A DNA stretch of 24,725 nt from Paramecium sonneborni (Eukaryota > Ciliophora > Oligohymenophorea > Peniculida > Parameciidae), in assembly GCA_905182985.1 (NCBI GenBank), contig CAJJDN010000262.1, positions 20,604 through 45,328 of the forward strand, in the 5' to 3' direction. The position numbers were made by a program, and so were the translations under genes. How positions within the stretch are numbered: position 1 is the stretch's first letter; each line of letters starts with the position of its first letter. Positions 1 to 10,840 of the stretch are shown here, one piece after another. The notes beneath the pieces are model-generated. The model was not told where the DNA came from. It did not search any database and was given only the letters and a program-made list of their open reading frames with translations.

Positions 1-959
1 TAGTCTATATTTAATCTTAATTCAAATTTTCTATCTGAGTTTTTAAAAAGTTGAATTCAATTCTAATACTGGAATGTGGAGAGTGATATTCACTTATTAA
101 TTAAAATTCTGTTTGCGTATTTGACACACTTCATCTTAAATTTTATAATTGATTAAATCAATAATTATATTAAATATCTTGAACAGTTTAGTGTACTTAT
201 ATCATGTAATATTTTAATTCTGTCTTAATCAAGATGTTTTTCTGGTTGTTAAGATGCAAATTTTGTTGAAAATAACTCAGGTGTTCAATTCATTGGATTA
301 TGTAAAACTTACACAGATAATTCAACTGTTCCCCCATCATATGTAGATTCTGCTAATAGAGTTGATGATTCCTATCGTATGAGTACGTTTTCTAGAAAAA
401 TATATTAAAACATGTGAGATGAAAAATTAGTAGGACTTACAAAATGACTTAAATGCTAATCAAGCTATTTTATTGATTAATCTTATAATTCTAATAGAAT
501 TTAAAATAATTTATTGTTAAAAACCTTAGATTAAATAAATATATATTTTATAAAATAATTATTAAATATTGTGCTTGGATGAAAAATTCAATAATTTAAA
601 TTGATATTAATTTACAAAATTGTGATTGGAGTTGCAAAACCAATTCAGATTCAACGTTTAGATTGGAATTATGGATTCTAATTATTTACTCAGCAGTTGC
701 TATTCAATTATTTATATTTTAGTCAAAGATTGTTCAAATAATTCAAATAATTCAAATAAAAATTTTAAAATCTTATTAAAAATTTTCTAAATGGAACTAA
801 ATCAAATAAGATAAAAAAGGAGGATGTTGACTGCTGATCCTAAAAAATTTTCAGGTGGATCATTCTCCATTAAATATCTCTTGCTACTCCTCAAAGTAGG
901 TTGAATCTTTAACAGGTTCAAATCAAACTAAATCTAAATAAGAAATTTAAAATTAGTGA
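1..959. other. No recognisable gene; weak + strand coding-like patches
   Basis: I recognise no gene here. Short open patches on the plus strand look protein-like. One around 270-400 reads VPPSYVDSANRVDDSYR in one frame, but another frame is equally open there. One near 830-900 reads TADPKKFSGGSFSIKYLL. These could be the decayed 5' part of the relic that follows at 960-2486. No start, promoter or RNA gene could be supported. Confidence 0.3.
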
Positions 960-2486
960 TGATGATGAATCCAATATTAAAACTGTTACTTATAATTAAG
1001 TAAATTTGGCGATAATCCTTATGCAATTTATGATTCATTTTCAAGTCGATCTGTTTAGTGCATTTCCTTCTTTTTTCTATTTAGATCAAAACAATCAGTT
1101 TCAATGTCATATGGAGTTACTGCAGCAAAACAAACAGCCAAATTTGAACACTCAGAAAATTGTATGACAGAATTAACTTACATTATTATTAAAATTTGTA
1201 CAAAATTAGATGAAGAACCAGAATCTTAAGCTATTTTTAAATTCTGGAAAAGTTTAAGCAGCAGATGATGAAAATTATAATTTAGTTTAATAAGTTGATG
1301 CAACTGTAGCTATTTATTATTGCTAGGCTAAGGCAATGAATTATCTCCTACTGAAGCTGGTGATTCTATTGTTGATGCTCTAGCATTTGATAAATTTGCT
1401 ATGTCATTCTCATTAAAAGAAAAATTACTTAAATATATAATTTTATTAATTTTATTGATTAATAATCAACTAAAAAATATGCGTCAAAACTTAAATTTTT
1501 ACCAAATCATTAAGTAAAATTTTAATTGTAATCCTCCGATTATAATATAAAAAATATAATATAGATCAAATTAAAGATAATTAATCAACACGATACATGA
1601 TGTATTTAACTCTCCATATTTAGGAGATGTAAACTTCTTACCAATATTTTAGTAATAAATTGTAGATGTAGATGTTTCTTAGCGATTCTTTTCTGCAGAT
1701 TTATGTAATTTTGATTTACGATTAACATAACTATTACAAATGATTTACTTGATTGCTAACAAACAATATCTTGAGGCTGATTGTGTCTAGGAATAGAATT
1801 TTTGGAATGGAGAGGCTTGTGATATGATTATTAATTAATATATTATTTTTATCTTTCTTTCACTTAAGATTACATTGCAGATCATAAGAAAAAGAGACTA
1901 TTACAGATATTAGTTCTCAATTAAAGATAAGGTTTTTTTGATTAAGGAGAAAGATATTTGGTTACGATTATTATTATTTTAAGTTATTTTGCATTCTGAT
2001 TATTACAAATTGATTAATTGAGTAGGTTTTTCAATACCTTCTTAATTGATTTAATTGATGTAGGATTAATGTTTCTTCGTACAGTCAATTATATTGAATA
2101 ATAATATATTCTAAATACTATTAGGTGATCTACCTAAATATACTAATTCTATTGATCTCTAGTCAGTTTGATGTATCTAAGGCGAAATAATCAATTAAAA
2201 ACAAATCTTCTCTATTAAATTAAACGGATTCTTAAAGTTATATGTAGACCAACCAATTCTGAAATAGAAAGTGCTTGAGCATCTTTAACCACTTGAATTA
2301 CCAACAATATTCTTAAAGGTTAAAGAATGTGATATATTGACTATTTTCCAAGTCCCCACCTCATGTTTAGGATTCAATTTGTCAATTACTTTGATTTTAC
2401 CCTCCCAAAGGATCTCTGTTGAATATGTTGGCCCAGCAGAATTAAAACATGATATAATTCCTTAGAAAGGTTTTATTAAAAAGTGA
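960..2486 (+). pseudogene. Unrecognised decayed protein gene (ciliate code)
   Basis: With TAA/TAG as Gln, three coherent stretches lie on this strand. The first, around 1002-1265, reads KFGDNPYAIYDSF and then SYGVTAAKQTAKFEHSENC. The second is a 241-codon TGA-free frame (1299-2021) containing ELSPTEAGDSIVDALAFDK and FNSPYLGDVNFLPIFQ. The third is a 105-codon frame (2172-2486) that ends in a TGA after GPAELKHDIIPQKGFIKK and looks like a C-terminus. Around 1200-1340 a second frame is equally protein-like (AADDENYNLVQQVDATVAIY). That implies a frameshift or an unplaced intron; a 21-nt GTA...TAG candidate sits at 1306-1326. I do not recognise the family. One gene or two adjacent ones are both possible. 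The lack of a single frame argues for decay. Confidence 0.35.
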
Positions 2487-5289
2487 GAATAATGATTTTT
2501 AATATAATTTTTAGACAATTAACTTTTTTTGTTCCTATATTATAATTCTTTACTTTTCTTTTTCTCTTGCATTTTCTTTCATATTTATTTTTAAAAAAGT
2601 ATATTTAAATAAATTATGAGTATATCACTCTTTTTTATTATTTATTGTTTTTAATCTAATAAGGAATTAATACAGTTTAAAATTAATAACCAATTTACTA
2701 AAGCATAAATATCTTAAGAATATAATCTTCTTATAATTCTTGAAATTAATATATTTAATAATGATATTATTATTTATCAAAAATTATTTTTATTCAATTT
2801 ATTCAAAAACAATATTGATTGTAAAGTTAAATTTTAAAATATATTGTTTATTTAACAGAAATATTTATGTTTTCAAGTTAAAGAAATAATAATTATTTTG
2901 ATTTTAAATTTAAATTAGCAACGGGTTTTAATATAATCATCTTAACATATGGCTACTTGAGAGAAGAATTAAACATACATTAATGAAGGCAGTAACCTTA
3001 ACTCAACTATAAATCAATTAATCTTTCACCTTTTGACTCCTCTAGTAATAGCAGTATTAAATTTAGAATAAACTATTGGTTCGTTTATTGTAACATCAAT
3101 TTATTGCTTAATAATAATTATGTATAACAAACCTGATCTCCAAGAATCAAATTGCCATAAAATATATTATAACATTAATCATATTCTAGAGTTTAACTTG
3201 ATATAACATTAAGTATCATTAATTTATTTTACACAGTAGATAAATATGGTTAAAATTTCCTCCATTCAAGGGAAATAAAGATAGGATCATAAGATTTCAA
3301 GATATTGCTTTATTTCTTTTTTATTTGAATTAAAAATTTTTATGAAAGTATACTCTGATAAATTCTAAATTGAATTTCCAACTTCAATCATAGAATAATT
3401 TTCTATAAAAGAGGTTAAGATATCTTTCATCATTATTTTGGCATAAGTGCATATTTATATTATAAATAGATTGAATTATTTTAAAAAATATATCTCCTTA
3501 TCAAAGTTTTAGTATATCTTACACTATCAAACTCATTAATGCCTTATTTATTCTAATGTAATAAATTAATATAAATTAGAAGATAATTTGAAATAAGCAT
3601 AGTTCCATTCTCAAATTTGATTTTATCAAACATAGTAAAGTAAATTAATGTTCTTAATTGGTTTATTTTCTTATAACTTAAATTCCTCCTCTAATTATTT
3701 ATCAATTCCTTTATTCAAAATTCTCTCTCATTCTGACTCTTTCAAGAAACTTCTATATTAATAGCTGTTTTTCTATTTCTTTATCATTCTAATCTTCATT
3801 TTATATCATATTATATTAACATAAGTTATGGGATTAGAGAGCATAACCAACAATATTCTTCATATTTTAATTGGATCCAAAACTTCTTAAAAACTATTTA
3901 TTCATATAATCGAAATTTATATTTGATCCAAAATTTAAGATAAAGAATTATTTCTTTAATTATATTAACTAAATTATAATTAAAATTTGTTAATTTATAT
4001 TAAATTCATTATTTAAAAGGTGACAAATACTGATTCATTAAATAGCATTCAGGTCATAGTAATTTTCTATTATTTTCCATCTATCAATTCATCATTCCAA
4101 TCATTAAATTTATCACATTCTCATTCTATTTCAACTAAGTAATTCTTATGAGCTAATCTCAGAAATTCAATTAAATAGTTTATTCATTATTTAGGTTGAG
4201 GATAGATTATTTAATTTCTTAAACAATTGTTAATTAATGATTGAAAGATTCGTAAATGATTATTCCACATCTATTTAGACCACTATACATTGAATACTGA
4301 TTTGATTTGAATCTAAAATATTTAAAAAACTCGACTTCAAAAATTATCAAAATCAATTATTATTTATCCTTAATATTTTTTGTTTGATTTTATTGCTTTA
4401 CAATAATTTTTCTCTTCTAAGTATCAATTAAAAATTCCTTTAATAATTCATAAAATTTAGTTACTAAAATTGTGATTAAATTACTCAATTAATGGAATAT
4501 CATAACATAAAGCTACAAAAAAAAATCATTACTCTTAAGTGACTCTAATTAGCCATCAACATTAACTACTTAAATGCTTAAAATGTCCTTGCTATTAAAG
4601 AAGCATTATTCTGTAGATATATATATCTTTGGTAAGAAATAAAGATCCAAAATGTTATTTATTGAGTTTAGTATTTTGAGTAATTTCAAATCCTTTTTAA
4701 AAACATAAGTTGAACTTCACCCTTTGCTTTTTTACCATTCCTCATCCCTTTATCTTCTCAATCTTGGATTTTATTCAATTTGATCTTAAGTTAATGTTGA
4801 TTACTGCAATTATGAAGAATTTTCTGAAGAAATTAATAGAATAAATATTTATGTTCAATGTGGATGCTACACAATTGTTATAAAAATAGCCTTTAGCCCA
4901 TTAAAGATTTATAAAGTATTTCGTTTGTATTTCAAATTGAGATTGAATAACTTTTAAAATGCCTCAACAGGCACAATAGCATTTGTGATGATTGATAATA
5001 TAATTGAAAATCCAACAATTATATTATTATTTATTAATATTAAAATCAATACAAAATAAAATGATAAAGATCTTCAATAGTAAAAGCATTCTCTCTTGGC
5101 TAAGATATTATTTTGAAAAAGGTTTAGAATGGTAAAGTTGAATTAGATATTGTTTTACAATATCAAGTGCATTTTCTTTTTTAATTATCATTATTTTTTA
5201 GTAGTTTAAAAATATTAAAGGAATCAATATTTTATGATTTGTCTATTTTTCTTTTAGGTTTGAGATTAAAGATCTAATGATGTCTTTAT
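2487..5289. other. 2.8 kb without a recognisable gene
   Basis: This stretch is AT-rich and no family could be identified. Plus-strand TGA-free frames occur at about 3735-4032 (reading HNQQYSSYFNWIQNFLK) and 4784-5116 (reading NASTGTIAFVMIDN). At this base composition such lengths are expected by chance fairly often. On the minus strand near 4030-4330, patches such as NYLVEIE and ECDKFNDWNDELIDGKQQ look coding but are broken by TGA. These may be further relics that are too eroded to name. No RNA genes, terminators or repeats were seen. Confidence 0.4.
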
Positions 5290-6180
5290 GTTGATAGCAA
5301 ATTAATCTTCTTCTAAAAAGTTATTCTGTAAACATTAGAATTGAATTTCAAAATATATCATTGTTAGAAATAATATTTTTGAGTCTACATATTCTTCTCC
5401 CAAAGATTTAATGTAAATCTATACAACTTGAAAGTAAATAAGTATCTAAAACATTAATGGCAAGAGAATAAATAAAGCCTTAACATTCTTATAATACCTG
5501 ATCAAATTTTTATGTTATTATCTTAATATATTCTCCATATTACTATTTCCTTATCATATTCAACTGATATTAATCTATCTTCATTTTTATTTAATACTAA
5601 AGAATAAACACTATTTTCAGGATAATAACCAGGCATCGAAGATACCCATGAATTATCAATTAATTTAAAAAAAAATACTTTCTCATCTCATCCACTAGTT
5701 GCAAATCAATTAATTTTTTTACTATATACAGAACATAGAATTCTATTAGTATGTTAATTAAATGTTATGTTATAATATTGTTATTCAGAAATAAAAAGTT
5801 TCACTTATTCATCAAATGAATAGGATTAGACCAATTCTTCTAATTCCATCGTTTTATTACCATTCAATAATAATAGTCTAGATGTGACTTAAAAATTTTT
5901 CTATTTCTATGTTCATTTTTTATAATTCCTTCAATATTAAACTTCTTTTTCTTTTAAGTTCGTCTTCAATTTATGGTATAACATTAGATATTTTTTTAAG
6001 TTCTTCATTTTCCAAAAGACACTATGTACAATAATATTAAACAATTTCTTCACCTACCTTGTAATAAAAGTACTCTACATTCTAAGTTTTATGCTTAAGA
6101 CATTTACTTCTATTATCGTAATTTTTGTTAGAATCAATTAATCATTACTGAAATATTTTATTAGTTCTTAGCATTTAAAC
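5290..6180 (-). pseudogene. WD40-repeat protein relic with B-box-like N-terminus
   Basis: Read from 6174 (ATG) downwards. The first part is a Cys/His cluster (SKCLKHKTQ followed by YYCTQCLLENEELKK) resembling the zinc-binding N-terminus of a large Paramecium WD40 family. A charged helix follows (DELKRKRSLILKELQKMN). The open frame runs 6141-5812 and ends in TGA. After a shift, WD40-type repeat sequence appears: ISEQQYYNITFNQ, FATSG-TGA-DEKVFFFK, then NSVYSLVLNKNEDRLIS and DKEIVIW. The TGA at 5690-5688 falls where this family normally has Trp. Only about two blades remain, so the middle of the protein is probably deleted. Downstream (5505-5290) only traces persist. The assignment rests on remembered family pattern; decay is clear from TGA codons, a frameshift and missing repeats. 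Confidence 0.72.
6110..6148 (-). other. Possible 39-nt intron in the WD40 relic
   Basis: On the minus strand the segment starts GTAATG and ends AATAG, is 39 nt long (a multiple of three) and contains the in-frame TGA at 6144-6142. Removing it keeps the frame and joins IFQ to SKCLKHK. It is longer than the usual 20-35 nt Paramecium intron. The alternative is that the TGA is simply a nonsense mutation in the N-terminal region. Confidence 0.35.
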
Positions 6181-6540
6181 TGAATACCAATATTATTTCA
6201 CTTCTCTTTAAATATATTAAACTTTGAGATGATAAATTGAATTAATCATAATAATATTTAAATAATTATTAATAAAATTTATGGAAATTTTCTAATTCAA
6301 CTAATTTGTTTTTAGAAATAATCAGCTTGAACTTCTTTTTTCTATTTATGTTATTGAATGAATATTTGAGGTTTTCAAATAATATTTATTCAATATAATA
6401 AACAAGTATTAAAATTGAGATACAAAAAATACTACTTATATATTAGGAATTTATTTTTGATCATTTGAGGAATGATTTAACTAAAGTTAAAAATTTTCTT
6501 TCAGATTAGACTCATTTTTTTCAAAGTTTATATTATTTTA

Positions 6541-7076
6541 ATGAAAAAATTAATAAGTACTTCTTCTTATAGTAGGTATAAATTGAATAACAATTCTACA
6601 AGAATTGATTCATTTCCAGATTCAACAAGAGTGCTATAGATGAATATAAGTCATTATGAAGACGCATTGTCACAAGAGGTATTTATTTCGACTACTTACG
6701 AACATATAAGAGAAGTTAGAGTATACTGATTAGTTTATTAACAGGATCTCATTGCTAACTCTAGATAAAGTATTAAACCATTGAGAGAAGCAATAAGCCA
6801 ATTAAGATATTAGATTCAGACCATCGAATATTAATAAAAGAAAGATTAAATTAATTCAGAATATGATATCAGCTAATGCATACAATGGTTTTATTCAAAA
6901 AAATAAATTAATTTGAAGTTATTTAAACTGGAAAGTTTGCCTTGTTATAAGATTAAATTTAGAAACTGCAACACGATGATTAAGAAATAATTTAAAATAT
7001 TGACACCCTAGAATTTAGAATTATTGATTTAGCTCCTTTAATTGGATAATACACATATTAAGAATATTAATAATGA
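6541..7076 (+). pseudogene. Coiled-coil protein gene with one intron, one frameshift
   Basis: ATG at 6541 opens a 60-codon first exon (MKKLISTSSYSRYKLNNNS). A 24-nt intron follows at 6721-6744 and carries the only early TGA. The second exon starts DLIANSRQSIKPLREAISQL and becomes a Gln/Lys-rich helix. Around 6894-6903, in an A-rich run, the best frame changes. Downstream the new frame gives heptad-like sequence (ALLQDQIQKLQHDDQEIIQ) and LEFRIIDLAPLIGQYTYQEY, ending at TGA 7074-7076. The unshifted frame stays open to 7194 but looks less protein-like. This is one of the least decayed loci here. It could be functional if the indel is a sequencing error, or freshly pseudogenised. No family was recognised; it is probably a structural, coiled-coil protein. 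Confidence 0.55.
6721..6744 (+). other. 24-nt spliceosomal intron
   Basis: The segment begins GTATAC and ends TTAACAG, sits between codons 60 and 61 (phase 0), and contains an in-frame TGA at 6727-6729. Its size and GTA...AG ends match the tiny introns known from Paramecium. In that genus, introns whose length is a multiple of three usually carry a stop, so that unspliced messages can be destroyed. Removing it restores a continuous protein. Confidence 0.7.
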
Positions 7077-7329
7077 AAATTGTGATCATAACAAAAAGCA
7101 ATTTTGTTAATACTATATTTTTTGTTAATAAATTAATTTTATTTTATTGAATAATTTTGTAACTAAAACAATATATGATAAAAATAATGTTTGAGTCTTA
7201 ACATTATTATAAAACAAATCGAATTGAGATTTGCAAAATAAACAAATTTTAATTCCATATAAGATTTAAGTTGAGATTTACAAAAAAAGCAAAGAATCAA
7301 ATATTCTCCTTTAAGTAATAATTTGAAAT

Positions 7330-8020
7330 TACTTTTTTTTATGCAATACAATTAAAGGATGGGTTATTTTATTAATGATGCTTAGGGTGATCCTTATATT
7401 AATAAAATTTACTTCTTTTTTTAATTACTTATCACATTTATAGCAAAAATAAGTTCCCATATATAAGTCATCAAATTGCATCCCGCTGTTTTTTGAACTC
7501 AAATTTTGGGCATTTACTGATCTAAAGATCTTGCTTCATATGTTATATAACTATCTAGCTTTTCCACCTTTTCCTAATATTGCTCCTTTTTTATGTTCCT
7601 TATTAGATTTTCTGCAAAATTCAAATTTTCATGATGGACAATGATAATAATCTAAAACAATATTAACATAATAACCTGCATCTTTCCATGTTATAAATTC
7701 TAATAAACAAGTTTATTTTTACATTTAACATAAATTTCATTGGTTTTCATCGATTCATGCTTCAGTAACAGATGGTAATAATTGTCATACTTTTTTTAAT
7801 CAACTATTTATTTGAACCATTCAATATTATCACGCTAAATTAGACAGATAGGAAAAACTAAAAACTTAATTTAAAATTATGATTCATTGATTTTTTTTTC
7901 GAAATGATTTCTTAAGCAAGATCTGCAAATTTCATGGTTGCATTTTGGAAATGATAATATATTATTATTCTCTTAATGGTAGCATTTTGAACATTTTCTT
8001 TGTTTTTCTGCTATTTTCAT
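7330..8020 (-). pseudogene. RBR-type (RING-IBR-RING) E3 ubiquitin ligase relic
   Basis: ATG at 8020 starts a 173-residue open frame ending at TGA 7501-7499. Its first 40 residues hold a RING-like set of ligands: CSKC at residues 10-13, then CNHEICRSC, followed by VFPIC where the last C-x2-C pair has lost one Cys. From about residue 100 the IBR part has slipped into another frame. That frame reads CPS-TGA-KFEFCRKSNKEHK, like the CPxCxxxFCxxC...H end of an IBR domain with a Cys turned into TGA. Further down, MGTYFCYKCDKQLKKE resembles the second RING. RBR enzymes pass ubiquitin through a catalytic Cys in RING2; the eroded ligands and frameshift make activity unlikely. The N-terminal start is plausible because upstream sequence is non-coding AT-rich DNA. 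Confidence 0.65.
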
Positions 8021-8343
8021 AATATAGGTAATAGAAATAATAAATAATAAATGAATGCTTAAAAAAAAAATTAAACAATTGAGAATCTAAATTGATTATT
8101 TTTTCAGTTCTTAAAGTTAATAATAGAAATTTTACTTAAAATCTAATTTTGATATATAAAAATTTATAACTTTTGAATATAAACTCCATCAATCATAATT
8201 ACATCAAACGATAATAGGGAAAAATGAGTTATATGTTATTTAAACCATGTTATATTCAGAAAAGATGTCAGATTTTATTTAGATAAAATTAAATTATTAA
8301 TAATACATCCCTTAAAACAATTAAAAATATATATTTGATAAGT

Positions 8344-8800
8344 GAAAAGGCTCAAATTATCTTTCAAAATTATGAATTGTTCATTGAATGAGGAAAAGAC
8401 TCTTATCTCAACATGTAAGGAAATTGACAAAAATTCATATTTGATAGTGAAAGTTACATCAGTGAAGATTAATTAATTTCTTGACTAGAAACATTTGATA
8501 AGATTAGAGGGATCTCTTATAGTAATTAGGATTATGAAAGACTTTAGCTTTTGATTAAATTAGCAATTCCTTCATAATATTTAAAATATATATCTAATTT
8601 AATAAATATATTTACATAATGATTATTAGAATTGTTACTATTATTAAGGTTAGTTTTAAAAGACTTAAGAATTGTAAAGGGATATAAATGACTCATTAAA
8701 TAATTATTAAGAATTTAATGTATTATGAAATTAATTGAAATTATTGTTTAAGCTTAAACTTAAAAGACTTTATGCAATTTTATTTGCTTAAAATTCATTA
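8344..8800 (+). pseudogene. Possible TBC (Rab-GAP) domain relic
   Basis: A plus-strand frame from 8344 reads NYELFIE-TGA-GKDSYLNMQGN-TGA-QKFIFDSE, then LIS-TGA-LETFDKIRGIS, then YERLQLLIKLAIPSQYLKYI. The last segment resembles the start of a TBC domain, where the family has a pattern like LIRKGIPxxxRxxVW. All three TGA codons fall where Trp would be natural. Further along, in another frame, RDINDSLNNYQEFNVLQNQL might match the Asp-containing segment that follows. The two catalytic finger motifs of active Rab-GAPs are not visible. The 3' end converges on the Myb relic of the other strand. The match is weak, and other helical proteins could give it. Confidence 0.35.
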
Positions 8801-9445
8801 TCATCTTCTTCTTTAACTTTGACTTCGCAACTTTCAGCTGAGATAATTCCATTCAAAACTTCTTCATTTTACTCTATAATAATATTATTATTTATTTTTT
8901 TTTCTGGTTCTTTTTGTTTTGTTATTGAGTTTTATTTTTTTATCTTTTTCTTTTAGATTTTAGATTATTTCTTTTTTTTTTAAACACTGCTTTTGCATGA
9001 TAAACTATTTTCATTCTAATTATTAATATCATTTAAGTTAAGTTTATTTTGATAATTCAGCATCAGTTTTTATTAGGAATTAGGTATCACATAATAAGGA
9101 TTTTAAATATTCATATATTCTTTTCTAATAAAGGAATAAATCTATTTTTTATCATATTTTCCTAATAAATTTTAGTAATAAATTATACTGGTCTCCCTTT
9201 TAATAACTTGAATATTTCTGTCATCTTGATCTATATTTTCAATATGCTGACACAGGCTTAATTCTTTTTCATCTTTAAGCGCATTAAGAAGGATTCCTGC
9301 TATATAAATATTTTGCGACTTCCTTCCAATTAGTTCCAAGTTCATGAATTGCTATTTCTAACAATTTGTCTTCTTTCTAGGATCCTATTTTCTAATTTTG
9401 TATTTTTTTTGTAGTTGCTTTTGCTGATAAGTTATCATCTTCCAT
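8770..9445 (-). pseudogene. Myb/SANT DNA-binding protein relic
   Basis: ATG at 9445 begins MEDDNLSAKATTKKIQNQK, followed by a Myb repeat: QKEDKLLEIAIHELGTNWKE, then VAKYLYSRNPSQCAQR, then a TGA (9271-9269) exactly where the repeat's last Trp belongs, then KRIKP. A second or third repeat survives in pieces around 9190-9110: ENMIKNRF in one frame runs on into YSFIRKEYMNIQNPYY in another, the usual end of an R3 repeat. The C-terminal part is Lys-rich, then acidic (AESCEVKVKEEDDNEF), with a further frame change at a ten-A run near 8975. Family members bind DNA in the nucleus as transcription or telomere factors. The order of pieces is colinear with a two- or three-repeat Myb, so identity is good and inactivation clear. 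Confidence 0.75.
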
Positions 9446-10840
9446 TTCATAACATTCCAATTAACTACAATTGATAAATAAATAACTTACTTATCATTAG
9501 GCACCAAACAAAATTTAATTTAATTATTTATATTGCCTGTCAGATTTGTCATGCTTATATGTGATAAAAATATATAAAAAAGATTTGCAACAAACTATAT
9601 ATAAATTAAATATTATGGTTGATAAACAATTTATTAGAGGGTCTTGATGAACTGATTCAAATATATAGATATTTCTACTTATATTAAGTAGTTATTTGAT
9701 AACAATAGTTTGTTCAATTTATTATTTAAAATTAATATGTTTTATTAATATAAACAATAATTGTTTTAAATAAATTCAAAAATATCATATGTTTTCTTAA
9801 TAAAAACAATAATTTGTTCAATTTATTATTTAAAATTAATCTGTTTTGTTAATTAAAACAATAATTTGTTCAATATATTTAGTTTAAAATTATTTAAAAA
9901 AATAATTTTTTTTATTAAAAAACAAATTGTATTTTTAGAATTAATTAAGAAAATTATTATTTTATTAAATAAATAAAAGATATTTTTGAAATCAATTAAA
10001 AAAATTATAGTTTTTATTAAGAAAACATATTATATTAAATCATTTAAAACAATTATTGTTTTCATTAACAAATCAAATAATACATCGAAAACATTATTGT
10101 TTTGATTAAGAGAACATATTAATTTTATATAATAAAGAATTACTTTTATTTGCTACATTCTCTTAAATTCAATTTGATGTTTGATTAACATGTTCAACCA
10201 ATTTACCATTTCCTTTAAATCTGAGAGATATACTTTTTTTATGAGCAATTCAAACTCTATGATTAGTTTTCTCACTTTCCCTTCTGAAATTAATTTATTT
10301 ATAAATTTTTTAAAAAAAGCTTTAAATAGGAAGGAAAAAAAATCAATTTAGTAAATGTAAAGATTAAAAATGAACTTTTATGTAAACAAATTTTATTTTA
10401 ATTCACGTTTCCTCTTTTTTGTGTATATTTAAAACCTCGTTAACATTTTTATCTCTAAAAATATTTATTTTATTATTCATTGATATTATTTTTTATATTT
10501 AGAGATTAATATATAATATGAATTCTCCTTTACTACAATTAAAAAAGCATCCATTCTTCATGATAATTTAAAAAAATTATAATAATCAATTAAATAATAT
10601 TTACAAATAATTTTGATTATTTAAAAAAAATTTATTAATTTCTTTTGAATTTTTTGCATATTTTTAGATAAAAAAAGATGGGATTAGATTGCGGTGGGCT
10701 TATATTTTTGTTATTATTAATTTAAAAATCTTATTTATTATTTTTAAAAATTACTATTGAAAATATTGATTATTAAAAATCAAAATAAATATTAATTAAA
10801 ACAGATATTTACAAATAAATAAAATAATTTAAAATTTGAA
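9446..10840. other. Gene-free, extremely AT-rich block
   Basis: No coding frame of interest was seen on either strand. The block contains the 52-bp tandem repeat described separately and looser echoes of it to about 10140, such as attattgttttcattaa near 10052 and attattgttttgattaa near 10093. The rest is poly-A/poly-T-rich DNA with no recognisable RNA gene. Confidence 0.5.
9701..9908. repeat. Degenerate 52-bp tandem repeat
   Basis: The word aacaata, followed by a gtt-containing stretch, recurs at 9701, 9753, 9805 and 9857, an exact 52-bp spacing three times. Units 1 and 3 share long near-identical stretches (aacaatarttTGttcaatt, then ttaaaattaat and gttttrttaat). Unit 2 is more diverged, and the fourth unit fades into longer A/T runs. 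Similar words appear at irregular spacing up to about 10110. This is a small minisatellite in the gene-free block. Confidence 0.75.

Noticed and set aside
880..935. Possible tRNA T-arm (aggttcaaatc)
   Set aside because: No matching acceptor, D or anticodon stems could be found around it.
3060..3300. Minus-strand resemblance to a kinase C-lobe (DSWRSGLLYI)
   Set aside because: Spacing to a possible hinge motif is far too short and neither HRD nor DFG is present.
7163..7351. Minus-strand standard-code ORF of 62 codons
   Set aside because: It lies in the tail region after the RBR relic and has no family features; with the ciliate code the frame simply continues, so its ends have no meaning.
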